From Rhodoferax sp. (lineage in GTDB: Bacteria; Pseudomonadota; Gammaproteobacteria; Burkholderiales; Burkholderiaceae_C): DNA of 64,000 nt. The DNA lies in assembly GCF_013297935.1 (NCBI RefSeq), contig NZ_JAAFIX010000001.1, forward strand, positions 310,001 to 374,000, given 5' to 3'. Both the position numbers and the translations under genes were made by a program. Positions 8,147 through 16,762 of the stretch are shown here, one piece after another. Under the pieces are notes generated by a model that was not told the DNA's origin, did not search any database, and saw only the letters and a program-made list of their open reading frames with translations. Each line of letters starts with the position of its first letter. Position 1 is the stretch's first letter.

Positions 8147-8154
8147 AGTGGCTC

Positions 8155-9294
8155 TTACTGGCGAATGCGGCCATCGTCACCGACGATCGACATGTCAACA
8201 TAACGAGATCCTTCATGGTTGGCTGCGGAGAAGTCAATCCAGAATCCACCCAAGTCGTAGCGCCGCATGCTTTCCAAGGTTTTGGCAAGTGCTTTGGCGT
8301 CGACATCTCGGCCAGCTCGGCGTAGACCTTCGGCCAAAACTCGCGTAGCCACATAGCCTTCTAGACTGGCAAAGTTCATTCGCTCTAAATCAATACCCAA
8401 AGCAACAATCTGCTTCCTAAAGTCTTGCGCCACTGGCGTCTTGATGCGATAGGGGCTTGGCATTCCTTGGGCTATCGCTGTGCCTGAAGCAGCTGCGCCC
8501 AGTTGTTTAACCAACTGCTCAGCATTCACTGTAGAAGTGGCAAAAACCAATGACTTCAATCCCTTTCCACGAATGCCGGAAATGACCGCTCCAGCCACTG
8601 GCGTGTTGGCCACTAACAAAACCGCCTGAGGGTCAGCGGCGACGATCTGAGTAACAGCGGGCGCCACATCGACATTGCTAGACGGCAGCGCGACAACAGT
8701 CGCCGGTTTGAGTTGTCGCGCCGCGAGCATCTTTTGGGCTTGGTCCCACGCTTCGCGACCAAAGGCCTCATCTTCGTAGACAACTGCAATGCGCGTCGTG
8801 GCCATGGTTTGCATCTGGTCCAGTATGCGCGACACTTCGTCTTTGTAACCAGCCCGGATGTGAAACAACGCGGGGGTGATGCGGAACTCCGCCATGCCCG
8901 AGGTCACGCCAATGACAGGTACCCCCTTGCTTTCCAATAATTTGCTTTGTAGCACTGCGCTGATGTTCTCTGCTCCCCACATACCCAAGAAAGCCACAGG
9001 CTCATACTTTTGCAATATTTCCCGGGCGTGGCTAACGGTATCTTTGCTGCGGTACCCATCATCGCGCGATACCAAGCGCAGGCGGTTGCCATTCACTCCA
9101 CCTGTCATATTGATTTCGTTGAGCGCCACCGTGATACCCAAGTTGAAGTCGCGGCCTGCTTGAGCCAACGCTCCTCCAAACGGGGCCACCTGGGCGACCC
9201 AAACATCTTTCGCCAACGCAGGAGCATTCCCGAAACCCGCCCCCAACAGAAAAATCAAAACACTCCATGGACGTAACCACCTGCGAGGCGACAT
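8155..9294 (-). CDS. ABC-type branched-chain-amino-acid-like periplasmic binding protein (orphan)
   Basis: This is a 379-residue type I periplasmic binding protein of the LivJ/LivK (Peripla_BP_6) family. The signal peptide runs to about residue 29 (LIFLLGAGFGNAPALA-KD). The mature part has the family opening VAPFGGALAQAGRDFNLGITVALNEIN and NRLRLVSRDDGYRSKDTVSHAREIL. The usual LivHMGF permease and ATPase genes are absent from the window, so it must borrow a transporter or act as a sensor, for example feeding the chemoreceptor at 18.5-20 kb. It lies 30 bp downstream of the aldolase. A scar of a second copy is at 4544-4622. Confidence 0.85.
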   Translation of the reverse strand: MSPRRWLRPWSVLIFLLGAGFGNAPALAKDVWVAQVAPFGGALAQAGRDFNLGITVALNEINMTGGVNGNRLRLVSRDDGYRSKDTVSHAREILQKYEPVAFLGMWGAENISAVLQSKLLESKGVPVIGVTSGMAEFRITPALFHIRAGYKDEVSRILDQMQTMATTRIAVVYEDEAFGREAWDQAQKMLAARQLKPATVVALPSSNVDVAPAVTQIVAADPQAVLLVANTPVAGAVISGIRGKGLKSLVFATSTVNAEQLVKQLGAAASGTAIAQGMPSPYRIKTPVAQDFRKQIVALGIDLERMNFASLEGYVATRVLAEGLRRAGRDVDAKALAKTLESMRRYDLGGFWIDFSAANHEGSRYVDMSIVGDDGRIRQ

Positions 9295-9324
9295 ACTGGC
9301 CTTTCTGAAAAATGTTGAAGGCGT

Positions 9325-10041
9325 TTATTGCCAGCGAATATTGAAGCGATCTTCCAGCGTCTGGACCTGCTCCGGTGGCAGTGGTGCAGTTCGCCCGTGG
9401 GACCAGCAATACAGCTTGGCGGTTTCCTCCAGCTCCTCCAGCACCGCCATGGCCTGCGCTGGCGAGTGGTGCCATACGTTGGGGCCAAGCCGTTCTAACA
9501 TGACGGCGCGCAGCCCGATTCCGGCTTTGGCATACGCCTCGATGCACTGCCCGACCGTGCCGGCCACCTCAGGAGAGCCCGGAAGCCCATAAGGAATCAA
9601 AGGCACGCGCCCCACCTTCATCACAAAGTACGGCGTGAGCGCGGGGAGCAACTCTTGCCACTGAAACTTGCCACAGCTCAAGCCCACATCGCCCATGGAA
9701 AGAGAAACGCTGTAGCTGCTGTGCGTGTGAATCACGCAGCGAACCTGTGCGTCGACGACAGAGGCAGACGCATAAATTTTTCGATGCAACACAATGGTTT
9801 TGCTGGGAACATCGCCGGCCAAATACTCCCCCTGCGCGTCGAGCAGCGACAAGCGTTCGGGCCTTAAGAAACCCAAGCAGGCGTCGGTCGGTGTAATCAG
9901 ATAGCCACCCCCTTGCTCTACCGGCAGTCGCACACTGATATTGCCAGCTGTGGCGTGCACCAAACCGCGGTCGAACATACTTTTTCCAACACGGCATACT
10001 TCCTCGCGGATCGCATCGAGGCTATCCAACCAGTGGCTCAT
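9325..10041 (-). CDS. otnC: Class II aldolase/adducin family protein, OtnC-like
   Basis: This 238-residue protein aligns along its length with 3-oxo-tetronate 4-phosphate decarboxylases: HATAGNISVRL, LITPTDACLGFL, VIHTHSSYSVSLS with the first two zinc His, LTPYFVMKVGRVPLIPY, and the C-terminal EELEETAKLY. Two expected functional residues are changed. The catalytic Glu of the family (as in PTKE..LH, equivalent to FucA Glu73) is Thr in PSKTIVLH. The third zinc His (LANHGP) is Leu in LERLGPN. Both changes also occur in the truncated second copy, so they are not sequencing errors. It overlaps the kinase stop by 4 bp, indicating translational coupling. The substrate is probably a kinase-produced acid-sugar phosphate, but the chemistry is uncertain. 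Confidence 0.75.
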   Translation of the reverse strand: MSHWLDSLDAIREEVCRVGKSMFDRGLVHATAGNISVRLPVEQGGGYLITPTDACLGFLRPERLSLLDAQGEYLAGDVPSKTIVLHRKIYASASVVDAQVRCVIHTHSSYSVSLSMGDVGLSCGKFQWQELLPALTPYFVMKVGRVPLIPYGLPGSPEVAGTVGQCIEAYAKAGIGLRAVMLERLGPNVWHHSPAQAMAVLEELEETAKLYCWSHGRTAPLPPEQVQTLEDRFNIRWQ

Positions 10042-11342
10042 TGCAGCACTCCAAAACCGGCACTAAAAATATCCACGGCACCAAAATTTCCAGACTTCAA
10101 AAGTAAGTGCAGAGCGGGAAGATCACCTTCGGCAGGCACATGGCACCATGGCACCCCGGGCGCCACCGCCGGGCCGACCTGCAGCGTGTGAATCTGCAGT
10201 GCCTGAACACAAGCGCCCGAGGTTTCGCCACCTGCCACCAACAACTGACGCACTCCCAGGCGCACCAAGCCGCGCGCAATCTGGGCTAGTGCCGACTCCA
10301 ACATGCTTCCCAAATGCAGCGCACCCGAAGCGGACTGCGCGGTTTGTACTTGCTCCGGGCCTGCCGTCGAGTAAATCAACAGGGGTTGGCTCCCCACAAC
10401 CGTGGCAGCCCACTGCAAAGCCTGTTCAACTACCGGTTCTCCGGCGAACAATCGCGAAGGATCTATCTGGTACGCCGGGAGTCCTTGCTCCACAAAGTGG
10501 GCAACCTGCGCATTCGTCGCGACCGAGCAACTACCAGACACGACGGCCTGCGCCCCGCTAGGAGCGGGCAACCGAGCGTTCTGAGCCGCACGCAGACCGT
10601 GATTCTGCGGTATTCCAATTGCAAGCCCGGAGCCCGCAGTGACCAACGGCAAATCTCTAACGGCACACCCCAGATTCATCAGGTCTTGGTTGTCCAGCGC
10701 ATCAACCACCACGACCTCGATACCTTGCGCCTGCAAAGTCTGCAAGTTCGTTCGAATGGCATCTGGCCCCTGGCGGACCACGCCATAGTCAAGCAAGCCC
10801 ACTTTGCGGCTGCATTGCGCCTGAAGCACACGTTGCAAATTGGCATCCCGCATGGGAGTTAGCGGATGGTCTCGCATCCCAGACTCACTCAGCAGTACAT
10901 CGCCTACAAAGAGGTGTCCTTTGAACACTGTGCGCCCATTGGCAGGAAACGCGGGAGTGGCAATCGTCAACGAAGCACCACAGGCCTCCATCAGCGCATC
11001 GATCACCGGGCCAATATTGCCGCGCTGGCTGCCCGTATACACGCTATCGAAGGTAGAGCAGTATTTGAAATAGATTTGCTCTGCCCCATGCGCCTTCAGC
11101 CACGCCAAAGCCCGTAGACTTTGCTCCACAGCTTCTTGTGGTGGCAAGGTCCTTGACTTGAGGGCGATGACTACGGCATCGGCATTCACTACTGTCTCGT
11201 CCGCCGGAATGCCCATGGTTTGCACCACCCGCATGCCAGCCTCGGTCAGGTTGCTGGCCAAATCGGTGGCACCGGTAAAGTCATCGGCAATGCACCCTAA
11301 GCGCAATTTATTTCCGGGCTCTGAAAAACCAGACATCGCCAT
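10038..11342 (-). CDS. otnK: Four-carbon acid sugar kinase family protein (OtnK-like)
   Basis: This 434-residue protein has the two-domain DUF1537 kinase fold. The N-terminal substrate domain starts LGCIADDFTGATDLASNLTE and contains KYCSTFDSVYTGSQRGNIG and TPAFPANGRTVFKGHLFV. The C-terminal nucleotide-binding domain contains VVSGSCSVATNAQ and LLVAGGETSGACVQAL, the glycine-rich ATP-binding motifs. Known members phosphorylate 3-oxo-tetronate, D-threonate or D-erythronate. It is coupled to the downstream aldolase (ATGA overlap) and follows the ABM protein by 2 bp. The usual OtnI isomerase and OtnD dehydrogenase are not in the window, so the exact substrate is not fixed by context. Confidence 0.85.
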   Translation of the reverse strand: MAMSGFSEPGNKLRLGCIADDFTGATDLASNLTEAGMRVVQTMGIPADETVVNADAVVIALKSRTLPPQEAVEQSLRALAWLKAHGAEQIYFKYCSTFDSVYTGSQRGNIGPVIDALMEACGASLTIATPAFPANGRTVFKGHLFVGDVLLSESGMRDHPLTPMRDANLQRVLQAQCSRKVGLLDYGVVRQGPDAIRTNLQTLQAQGIEVVVVDALDNQDLMNLGCAVRDLPLVTAGSGLAIGIPQNHGLRAAQNARLPAPSGAQAVVSGSCSVATNAQVAHFVEQGLPAYQIDPSRLFAGEPVVEQALQWAATVVGSQPLLIYSTAGPEQVQTAQSASGALHLGSMLESALAQIARGLVRLGVRQLLVAGGETSGACVQALQIHTLQVGPAVAPGVPWCHVPAEGDLPALHLLLKSGNFGAVDIFSAGFGVLQ

Positions 11343-11344
11343 AG

Positions 11345-11656
11345 TTAATTTTTTTCCAACGATAGGGCGGGCGACAGGCGGTTGTAAACCTTAACTTCCT
11401 TGTTCTTCACCCAAGCCTGTGTCATTGTGTTGAACTCCACAAAATGCGGCGTAGCAAGATGGTGTTGAAAGTCTTGCGCGCTGTCATAGGCCTCGTACAG
11501 AAACACGGCACGCTCCTCAGCAGAGGATTCACATACGTCGAACTGCTTGCACCCGGGCTCTTCAGACAAGGACGAAGCAGCATTGGCGAGCATGGCGGAC
11601 ATGAACTCCGCATAGTGCGCAGGCGTAATTTCAAAGGTAACCGTAACGATGTACAT
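11345..11656 (-). CDS. ABM-domain (putative quinol monooxygenase/YgiN-like) protein
   Basis: This 103-residue dimeric alpha+beta barrel protein of the antibiotic-biosynthesis-monooxygenase family has the typical opening YIVTVTFEITPAHYAEF, the EPGCKQFDVCESS segment, FLYEAYDSAQDFQHHLATPHF and a final strand. Similar small proteins sit in sugar-acid clusters and may be epimerases/mutarotases or stress-related oxidoreductases; no activity can be assigned from sequence. It lies 3 bp after the TRAP large permease and 2 bp before the kinase, so it is clearly co-transcribed. Confidence 0.8.
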   Translation of the reverse strand: MYIVTVTFEITPAHYAEFMSAMLANAASSLSEEPGCKQFDVCESSAEERAVFLYEAYDSAQDFQHHLATPHFVEFNTMTQAWVKNKEVKVYNRLSPALSLEKN

Positions 11657-11659
11657 GCG

Positions 11660-12952
11660 TTATCCCCACTTTGCAATCATGCTGGGCAACCAGCTTGTAA
11701 GGCCTGGAACATAGGTCACCAGCAGTACGATGGTGAAGGTCGCAGCCATCATGACCCACAGGTGCTTGGTGATTTCGCCAATCGTCGCACTGGCTAACTT
11801 GGCAGCAACAAACAGCGTCCCCCCAACGGGCGGCGTGTATAGAGCAATCGCCAAATTGGCCGTCATGATGACGCCCATATGGACCAGGTCCATCTGGAAG
11901 GCAGCCGCCAAGGGTAAGAACAAAGGCGCAGCCATTAGCAACGCGGGGAGCGGCTCGATGAAGATGCCCAAGAGCACGAGCGCCACATTCAGCATGATCA
12001 AGAATACCCACTTCACATGCGCGACCGAGCCCACCCAGTCTGCCAATTGCATGGCAACTCCTTCGGCAGTAATGATCCACGCGAGTGCTCCTGTTGCTCC
12101 AATAACCAGCATCACTGTCGCACTGGTAATGAAGGCTTTTAACAGCAATTCGGGAATTTGCCGGTAAGACATGTCCTTGTACAAAAACATCGATACCAGC
12201 AAGCCATACACCACCGCTACAGCGGCAGCCTCCGTCGGTGTGAAGTAGCCCGACCAAATGCCACCGATGATGAACACGGGCATGAGCAGCGCTGGGCCTG
12301 CATCCAAACCAGCCACCCATATTTTTCGCAGCGAAGCGGGCTTCCCGCCCATGTCGACACCGGTGGAACGGCCGTGCCACATACATACCGCCACCAAGGC
12401 GGCGGCAGACAACAGCGCGGGCAGCAAGCCGGCCGACGATAGCGTACGCATAGACACACCAGAAACGAAGGCGTACACCAAGAACGGGATGGAAAGCGGC
12501 ATCAGCAACGCTAACGTACCGGATACAGCGACCAAAGCGGCGGCGAATCCCCTGCTGTAGCCACGTGCCAGCATGGCCGGAATGACCAAGGAGCCAATGG
12601 CAGCCGTATCGGCGATAGCCGACCCTGATACACCGCCGAACAGCAGGCAGGACATCACCGTAACCACACCCAAGCCGCCAGGCAGCCAGCCAAACAACAC
12701 ATTAGCGAACTCGACAATACGCTTGCCAACGCCGCCGTGGGCCAGCAGTTCACCCGTAAAGACAAACAAGGGAACTGCAATCAAGATAAAGGGCTCGACA
12801 CCACCGATAAACGAGAGGAACACGCTCTCAAGAGGGTAGGACATGCCATAGATAGTGACCACACCGACGGTGGTTGCCAATAGTGCCACCATCAGCGGAA
12901 TACCCGCCAACGCCAGCAAGAAGAAGGAACCAAAAATTACAAGCGACAACAT
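11660..12952 (-). CDS. dctM: TRAP transporter large permease DctM
   Basis: This inner-membrane protein of 430 residues has about 12 hydrophobic segments and family motifs such as GGVEPFILIAVPLFVFTGELL, GGVSGSAIADTAAIGS and GIFIEPLPALLM. It catalyses sodium-coupled uptake of the solute delivered by DctP. The ATG at 12952 is chosen because GAGGAAT precedes it. A longer frame to 13093 would overlap dctQ and add 47 non-hydrophobic residues with no family match. It lies 14 bp downstream of dctQ. Confidence 0.9.
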   Translation of the reverse strand: MLSLVIFGSFFLLALAGIPLMVALLATTVGVVTIYGMSYPLESVFLSFIGGVEPFILIAVPLFVFTGELLAHGGVGKRIVEFANVLFGWLPGGLGVVTVMSCLLFGGVSGSAIADTAAIGSLVIPAMLARGYSRGFAAALVAVSGTLALLMPLSIPFLVYAFVSGVSMRTLSSAGLLPALLSAAALVAVCMWHGRSTGVDMGGKPASLRKIWVAGLDAGPALLMPVFIIGGIWSGYFTPTEAAAVAVVYGLLVSMFLYKDMSYRQIPELLLKAFITSATVMLVIGATGALAWIITAEGVAMQLADWVGSVAHVKWVFLIMLNVALVLLGIFIEPLPALLMAAPLFLPLAAAFQMDLVHMGVIMTANLAIALYTPPVGGTLFVAAKLASATIGEITKHLWVMMAATFTIVLLVTYVPGLTSWLPSMIAKWG

Positions 12953-12966
12953 GGGATATTCCTCAA

Positions 12967-13500
12967 TCAATCGGCTGGATAACGTTGCTCGCGAGGTACC
13001 CCGCGCAGAATGAGCACTAGATCCCACAACAGAAACACTAGAATGCAAGCGGAGCCAACGGGAAGCGGCATGTACTGCCAGGCCATGGGCCATTCCAAGG
13101 TGGTCAACACCGTGCCCCAGCTCTCGTCAACAATGCGCAGGCCGTAATACAGTATGACCACCATGATCAGCGCGCAAAACGCTTGCACCGCAGCATCTGC
13201 CCATCGGCGTTTCGGGGGGCTGAGTTTGTCCAAAAACTCATTGATGCTCATGTGAGCGCCCCGCTGGGCGGCGGCAGCACCCCCCAGAAACGTCACCCAC
13301 ACCATCAAGAACTCACCCAACTCTGTGAGCCAGGCGAGATCTCGGCTCAGTGCGTGCAACACGACATTGATGAAAATCAATACCGCCAGCGCACCACCGA
13401 TGCCAATGACGCAGGTATCGATACACCGACTCAGCAGGCGAATCGCCATGGGAGCTGGTACCAACTGTGGTTTTACTTCTTCTATTTCAGCAAAGGACAT
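12967..13500 (-). CDS. dctQ: TRAP transporter small permease DctQ
   Basis: This 177-residue inner-membrane protein has four predicted hydrophobic helices. The central segment FLMVWVTFLGGAAAAQRGAHMSINEFLDKL is diagnostic of DctQ. It forms the transport complex with DctM and receives ligand from the DctP encoded 33 bp upstream. The N-terminal about 25 residues are polar (cytoplasmic). Confidence 0.88.
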   Translation of the reverse strand: MSFAEIEEVKPQLVPAPMAIRLLSRCIDTCVIGIGGALAVLIFINVVLHALSRDLAWLTELGEFLMVWVTFLGGAAAAQRGAHMSINEFLDKLSPPKRRWADAAVQAFCALIMVVILYYGLRIVDESWGTVLTTLEWPMAWQYMPLPVGSACILVFLLWDLVLILRGVPREQRYPAD

Positions 13501-13533
13501 GACAATCCACCTCTGTGCTTCGGTTGAAACGAT

Positions 13534-14532
13534 TTACTTCACGGCCTTGCGCACAGCGGCGGCGTCCGCCAGTACAGCGTCGACATCAGCACCGTACTTA
13601 TCACGTGCTTTGGCATACACCGGCTCCACAGCTTTGCGGAAGGCTTCGGTATTGGGCTTGCGGTTAACCTTGGCGCCCTTGGCTTCCATCTCGGCTAACA
13701 ACTTTTCGTCGTTGTCGCGAATCGCGTTGCGCTGGAACGGTGCTACCTCTTTAGCGGCCTTGGCAATCGCAATTTGGTCCTCGGGAGAAAGCTTTTGCCA
13801 TGTCTTCTCAGAGATTGCCAGAGGTGTCGGGCTGTAGACGTGATTGGTTAGGGTAACGTGGGGTGCTACTTCGTAAAACTTATTCGATGCAATGGTGTCA
13901 ATCGGATTTTCTTGCCCCGAGACAGCACCCTGTTGAATGGCAAGGTAGACCTCTGGTAGAGGCATGATCTGAATGCCGAACCCCATGGCCTCCAGTTGCC
14001 AGCGCATCATCTCGTTAGGAAAGGTACGCAGCTTCTTGCCCTTGGCGTCTTCCGGCGAGTTCAGCGGGTCACGGGTCGTCATGTTGCGAAAACCTGCTTC
14101 CCAAGTTGCGAGAAAGCGGAAACCTTTCTCGGGAGCCTTGGCAAACTGGGTTTGCAGCCACTTAGACTCGTCGTAAAACTTCCAGCCCTGCGTGTAACTG
14201 TCAATGATGAAAGGCATCATCATCAGATTCAGAGTTGGTATTTGTCCAGCGTACGAACCGGTTGCCGACACGGTGAAGTCAATACCACCAAGCGTGAGTT
14301 GTTCAATGTTTTTTGGGTCATTGCCAAGCTGACTGCAGCAAAACACGTTAACTTGGTAGCGACCTTGGGTGTAGTCCTTAACCTTTTTTGCAAATACTAC
14401 GGCGGCTGCATGACGGGCGCCAAATTGTTGATCGGTGTGACTGAACTTCAGCACGGTCTGGGACTGGGCTGCGCTGGCAAGCGTCGCTGCTGCCAGCGCC
14501 ACTGCGTAGCGAATGACGGTAAATTTCTTCAT
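13534..14532 (-). CDS. dctP: TRAP transporter substrate-binding protein DctP
   Basis: This 332-residue periplasmic receptor has a signal peptide MKKFTVIRYAVALAAATLASA cleaved near AQS-QT. Hallmarks are LKFSHTDQQFGARHAAAVVFAKKV, the Arg-containing GKKLRTFPNEMM and AIQQGAVSGQENPIDT. The ATG at 14532 has a strong AAGGAGACATC ribosome site 7-8 bp upstream. The frame continues to 14703 but that extension overlaps the preceding oxidoreductase gene. Mature Cys residues in VFCCSQLGND replace the usual aliphatic residues there, which is unusual for a periplasmic DctP. Confidence 0.9.
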   Translation of the reverse strand: MKKFTVIRYAVALAAATLASAAQSQTVLKFSHTDQQFGARHAAAVVFAKKVKDYTQGRYQVNVFCCSQLGNDPKNIEQLTLGGIDFTVSATGSYAGQIPTLNLMMMPFIIDSYTQGWKFYDESKWLQTQFAKAPEKGFRFLATWEAGFRNMTTRDPLNSPEDAKGKKLRTFPNEMMRWQLEAMGFGIQIMPLPEVYLAIQQGAVSGQENPIDTIASNKFYEVAPHVTLTNHVYSPTPLAISEKTWQKLSPEDQIAIAKAAKEVAPFQRNAIRDNDEKLLAEMEAKGAKVNRKPNTEAFRKAVEPVYAKARDKYGADVDAVLADAAAVRKAVK

Positions 14533-14578
14533 GATGATGTCTCCTTCTTGGTTGGTGAATGCCGAAGCAAGCTTCTTG

Positions 14579-15649
14579 TTACGAGAACTGAAACGAATGC
14601 AAATCAACCTTGCATCCTTGGGAATTCGATTCGTAGATGGCTTCCTGTACACGCAGGTTTTGCAGGTAATCGTGGGCGGTGTTCTCCAACGCGCACTCAC
14701 CACTTAGGCCGTCTAGTACATGGCGTTGCAACGCGCCACAGGCACCTGCGCCAAAGCTGTGGTCTTGGGGGGCTGCGTCATAAACATGCTCCACTTCGGG
14801 GCCGTGGTGGGGCTTCCAATGCAGAGCGCCAAAACCATCCAAACGCATCACGCCGGCGCTGCCCTCGAGCCACATTTCTCCAAACGTGCGACGGGGGTTA
14901 TTCGCGCTGTGGTCATTCAGACGATTGCCGTCAAAAAGGCCGACGCTTCGGTTGTCGAATCCGAACACGACAACTCCTGCGTCCTCACCCTGTATCACTG
15001 GATTTACACGGCGCAACTGCGCGTAAACGCTGGACACCTCCCCCATAAGGTACCTAAACGTGTCAACATAATGCACACCTGTCTCTGCCATCAACAAACG
15101 AGGCATGGTCTGGAAATAGGGTTGGCGGTCCATATACGCGTTCGGGCCTTGACCATCTCCTGGGCGTAGGCGGAAACTGATGCCGTGCAAGTCGCCAAAG
15201 TACCCCACGTCTATCAGTCGCTTTAACTCCCGATGCCACGGCATGAAGCGGAAGTTCTCATGCACGATCAGTGGGGTTCCATGCTGTGCGGCGGCGGCTG
15301 CAAAGCACTGGGCCTGCCGCACATCTGATCCGAACGGTTTCTGGCAAACAATCGGAATCCCCAGGGGGATCAATTGCTCTAGCAACTGCTCCTGGGCACC
15401 CGAGGGCGTTACCAAGTCAATTAGGTCCGGCTTGCCTTGCGCCAGCAGCGCGTCGACCGAATCGACCACTGCTTCTACGCCAAACTTGTTCGCCAGCACT
15501 TGGGCCCGCGCCAGATTCAAATCACACAAAGCACCTACCGTCACATTGGGGATGCGACTCCATCCGTCGAGGTGAAACTGGCTGAAAAATCCAGCACCTA
15601 CCATGGCCACGCGCCAAGGTTTAGAGGTGGGTTGTGCGAACCAGGTCAT
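14579..15649 (-). CDS. Gfo/Idh/MocA family oxidoreductase
   Basis: This 356-residue NAD(P)-dependent dehydrogenase is likely to act on a sugar, sugar acid or inositol-like polyol. The Rossmann domain has VAMVGAGFFSQFHLDGW, the catalytic Lys lies in QKPFGSDV (EKP motif with Gln in the first position), and the C-terminal domain has MAETGVHYVDTFRYLMG with the proton-relay His/Asp. No signal peptide is present. It starts 2 bp after the dehydrogenase gene and precedes dctP by 46 bp. In the pathway it could oxidise the imported sugar to the lactone that SMP-30 hydrolyses (inference). Confidence 0.85.
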   Translation of the reverse strand: MTWFAQPTSKPWRVAMVGAGFFSQFHLDGWSRIPNVTVGALCDLNLARAQVLANKFGVEAVVDSVDALLAQGKPDLIDLVTPSGAQEQLLEQLIPLGIPIVCQKPFGSDVRQAQCFAAAAAQHGTPLIVHENFRFMPWHRELKRLIDVGYFGDLHGISFRLRPGDGQGPNAYMDRQPYFQTMPRLLMAETGVHYVDTFRYLMGEVSSVYAQLRRVNPVIQGEDAGVVVFGFDNRSVGLFDGNRLNDHSANNPRRTFGEMWLEGSAGVMRLDGFGALHWKPHHGPEVEHVYDAAPQDHSFGAGACGALQRHVLDGLSGECALENTAHDYLQNLRVQEAIYESNSQGCKVDLHSFQFS

Positions 15650-15651
15650 GC

Positions 15652-16743
15652 TTACGCCTTGGACAAAGTCTGGACGATGGCGCGGGTCACAGCCACCGTG
15701 CCGTCTTGCCCACCAACCTCAAATGGACGCACGCTGCCCGCAGCAAAGACTTCTTGAACAGCTGCGTCAATCAGAGTGGCCGCATCTTGCAAGCGGGTGT
15801 CTCCAGTGCGGTCTGCCAGCCACTCCAACATCATGGCGGCGGACAGCACCATGGCAGTGGGGTTAGCTTTGCCTTGGCCTGCAATATCGGGTGCTGTACC
15901 GTGAGCTGGCTGAAACAGTGCATGTTTGTCGCCAATGTCGCCGGAGGGCGCCATGCCCATGCCGCCCACCAGGGCCGCAATTAAATCGGACAAGATGTCG
16001 CCGAACATGTTTTCTGTCACCAACACGTCATAGGTCCATGGCTTCATGACCAAGTTGAGTGCCATCGCATCAACGTAGGCGCTGTCAGTCTTCACCTCCG
16101 GGTGGTTCTGCGCAGTCGATTCAAAGATGCTGCGCCATAGAGCCATTGATGCAAACACATTGGCCTTGTCCACATTGGTCACCCGGCCAGCACGTCCGCG
16201 TTGGGCGGCGCGGCGCTCTGCCAGCTTGAAGGCGAACTCACAAATCCGCTTGGTGCCCTTGTGCGTGATTTGCATGGTGTCGTAAACACCGTCTTCGCGC
16301 GTCTCACCCCGGCCGCGTGCATAGAACAGGCCCTCCGTACTCTCACGCACCAACACCAAGTCGATCTCAGACGCTTTAGGGCTCGACAGGGGCGTAGGCA
16401 AGCCTTTGAAGGTACGGATGGGGCGCACACCAGCGTACAAATCAAAGTGAAACCGCAGGTCCAACTGCGGAATGATTTCGGTGCCGTCGGCACCTCGCAC
16501 ATGGGGCAGACCCATAGCGCCGAACAGAATCGCGTCAGCCGCGTCACAGACTTTGAGCGTGCTCTCAGGCAATGCTACGCCGCTATCCAAATAATGCTGC
16601 GCCCCGGCCTTCTGGTAGTCCAGTACCAAACGAATGCCTGTGCGTGCCTGCACTGCTTGCAGAACCTCTTGGGTCGCCTGCATGACTTCCGCACCGATGC
16701 CGTCACCCGGCAGTACGGCAATGTGGTATTGGCTCTTTGTCAT
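15652..16743 (-). CDS. Isopropylmalate/isocitrate/tartrate dehydrogenase family enzyme
   Basis: This 363-residue NAD-dependent beta-decarboxylating dehydrogenase is recognised by LPGDGIGAEVM at the N-terminus, substrate Arg residues around LDLRFHFDLYAGVRPIR, VRESTEGLFYARG, the metal-Asp signature TENMFGDILSDLIA and the NAD-binding HGTAPDIAGQGKANP. Its position in a sugar-acid cluster, not with leuCD, argues against leucine synthesis and for oxidation of a 2-hydroxy acid such as a tartrate- or malate-like intermediate. The ATG at 16743 is chosen over 16833 because the extra 30 residues would overlap the GntR stop. It lies 19 bp after gntR. Confidence 0.82.
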   Translation of the reverse strand: MTKSQYHIAVLPGDGIGAEVMQATQEVLQAVQARTGIRLVLDYQKAGAQHYLDSGVALPESTLKVCDAADAILFGAMGLPHVRGADGTEIIPQLDLRFHFDLYAGVRPIRTFKGLPTPLSSPKASEIDLVLVRESTEGLFYARGRGETREDGVYDTMQITHKGTKRICEFAFKLAERRAAQRGRAGRVTNVDKANVFASMALWRSIFESTAQNHPEVKTDSAYVDAMALNLVMKPWTYDVLVTENMFGDILSDLIAALVGGMGMAPSGDIGDKHALFQPAHGTAPDIAGQGKANPTAMVLSAAMMLEWLADRTGDTRLQDAATLIDAAVQEVFAAGSVRPFEVGGQDGTVAVTRAIVQTLSKA

Positions 16744-16762
16744 AGTGGTAAACCTGTTTTCC

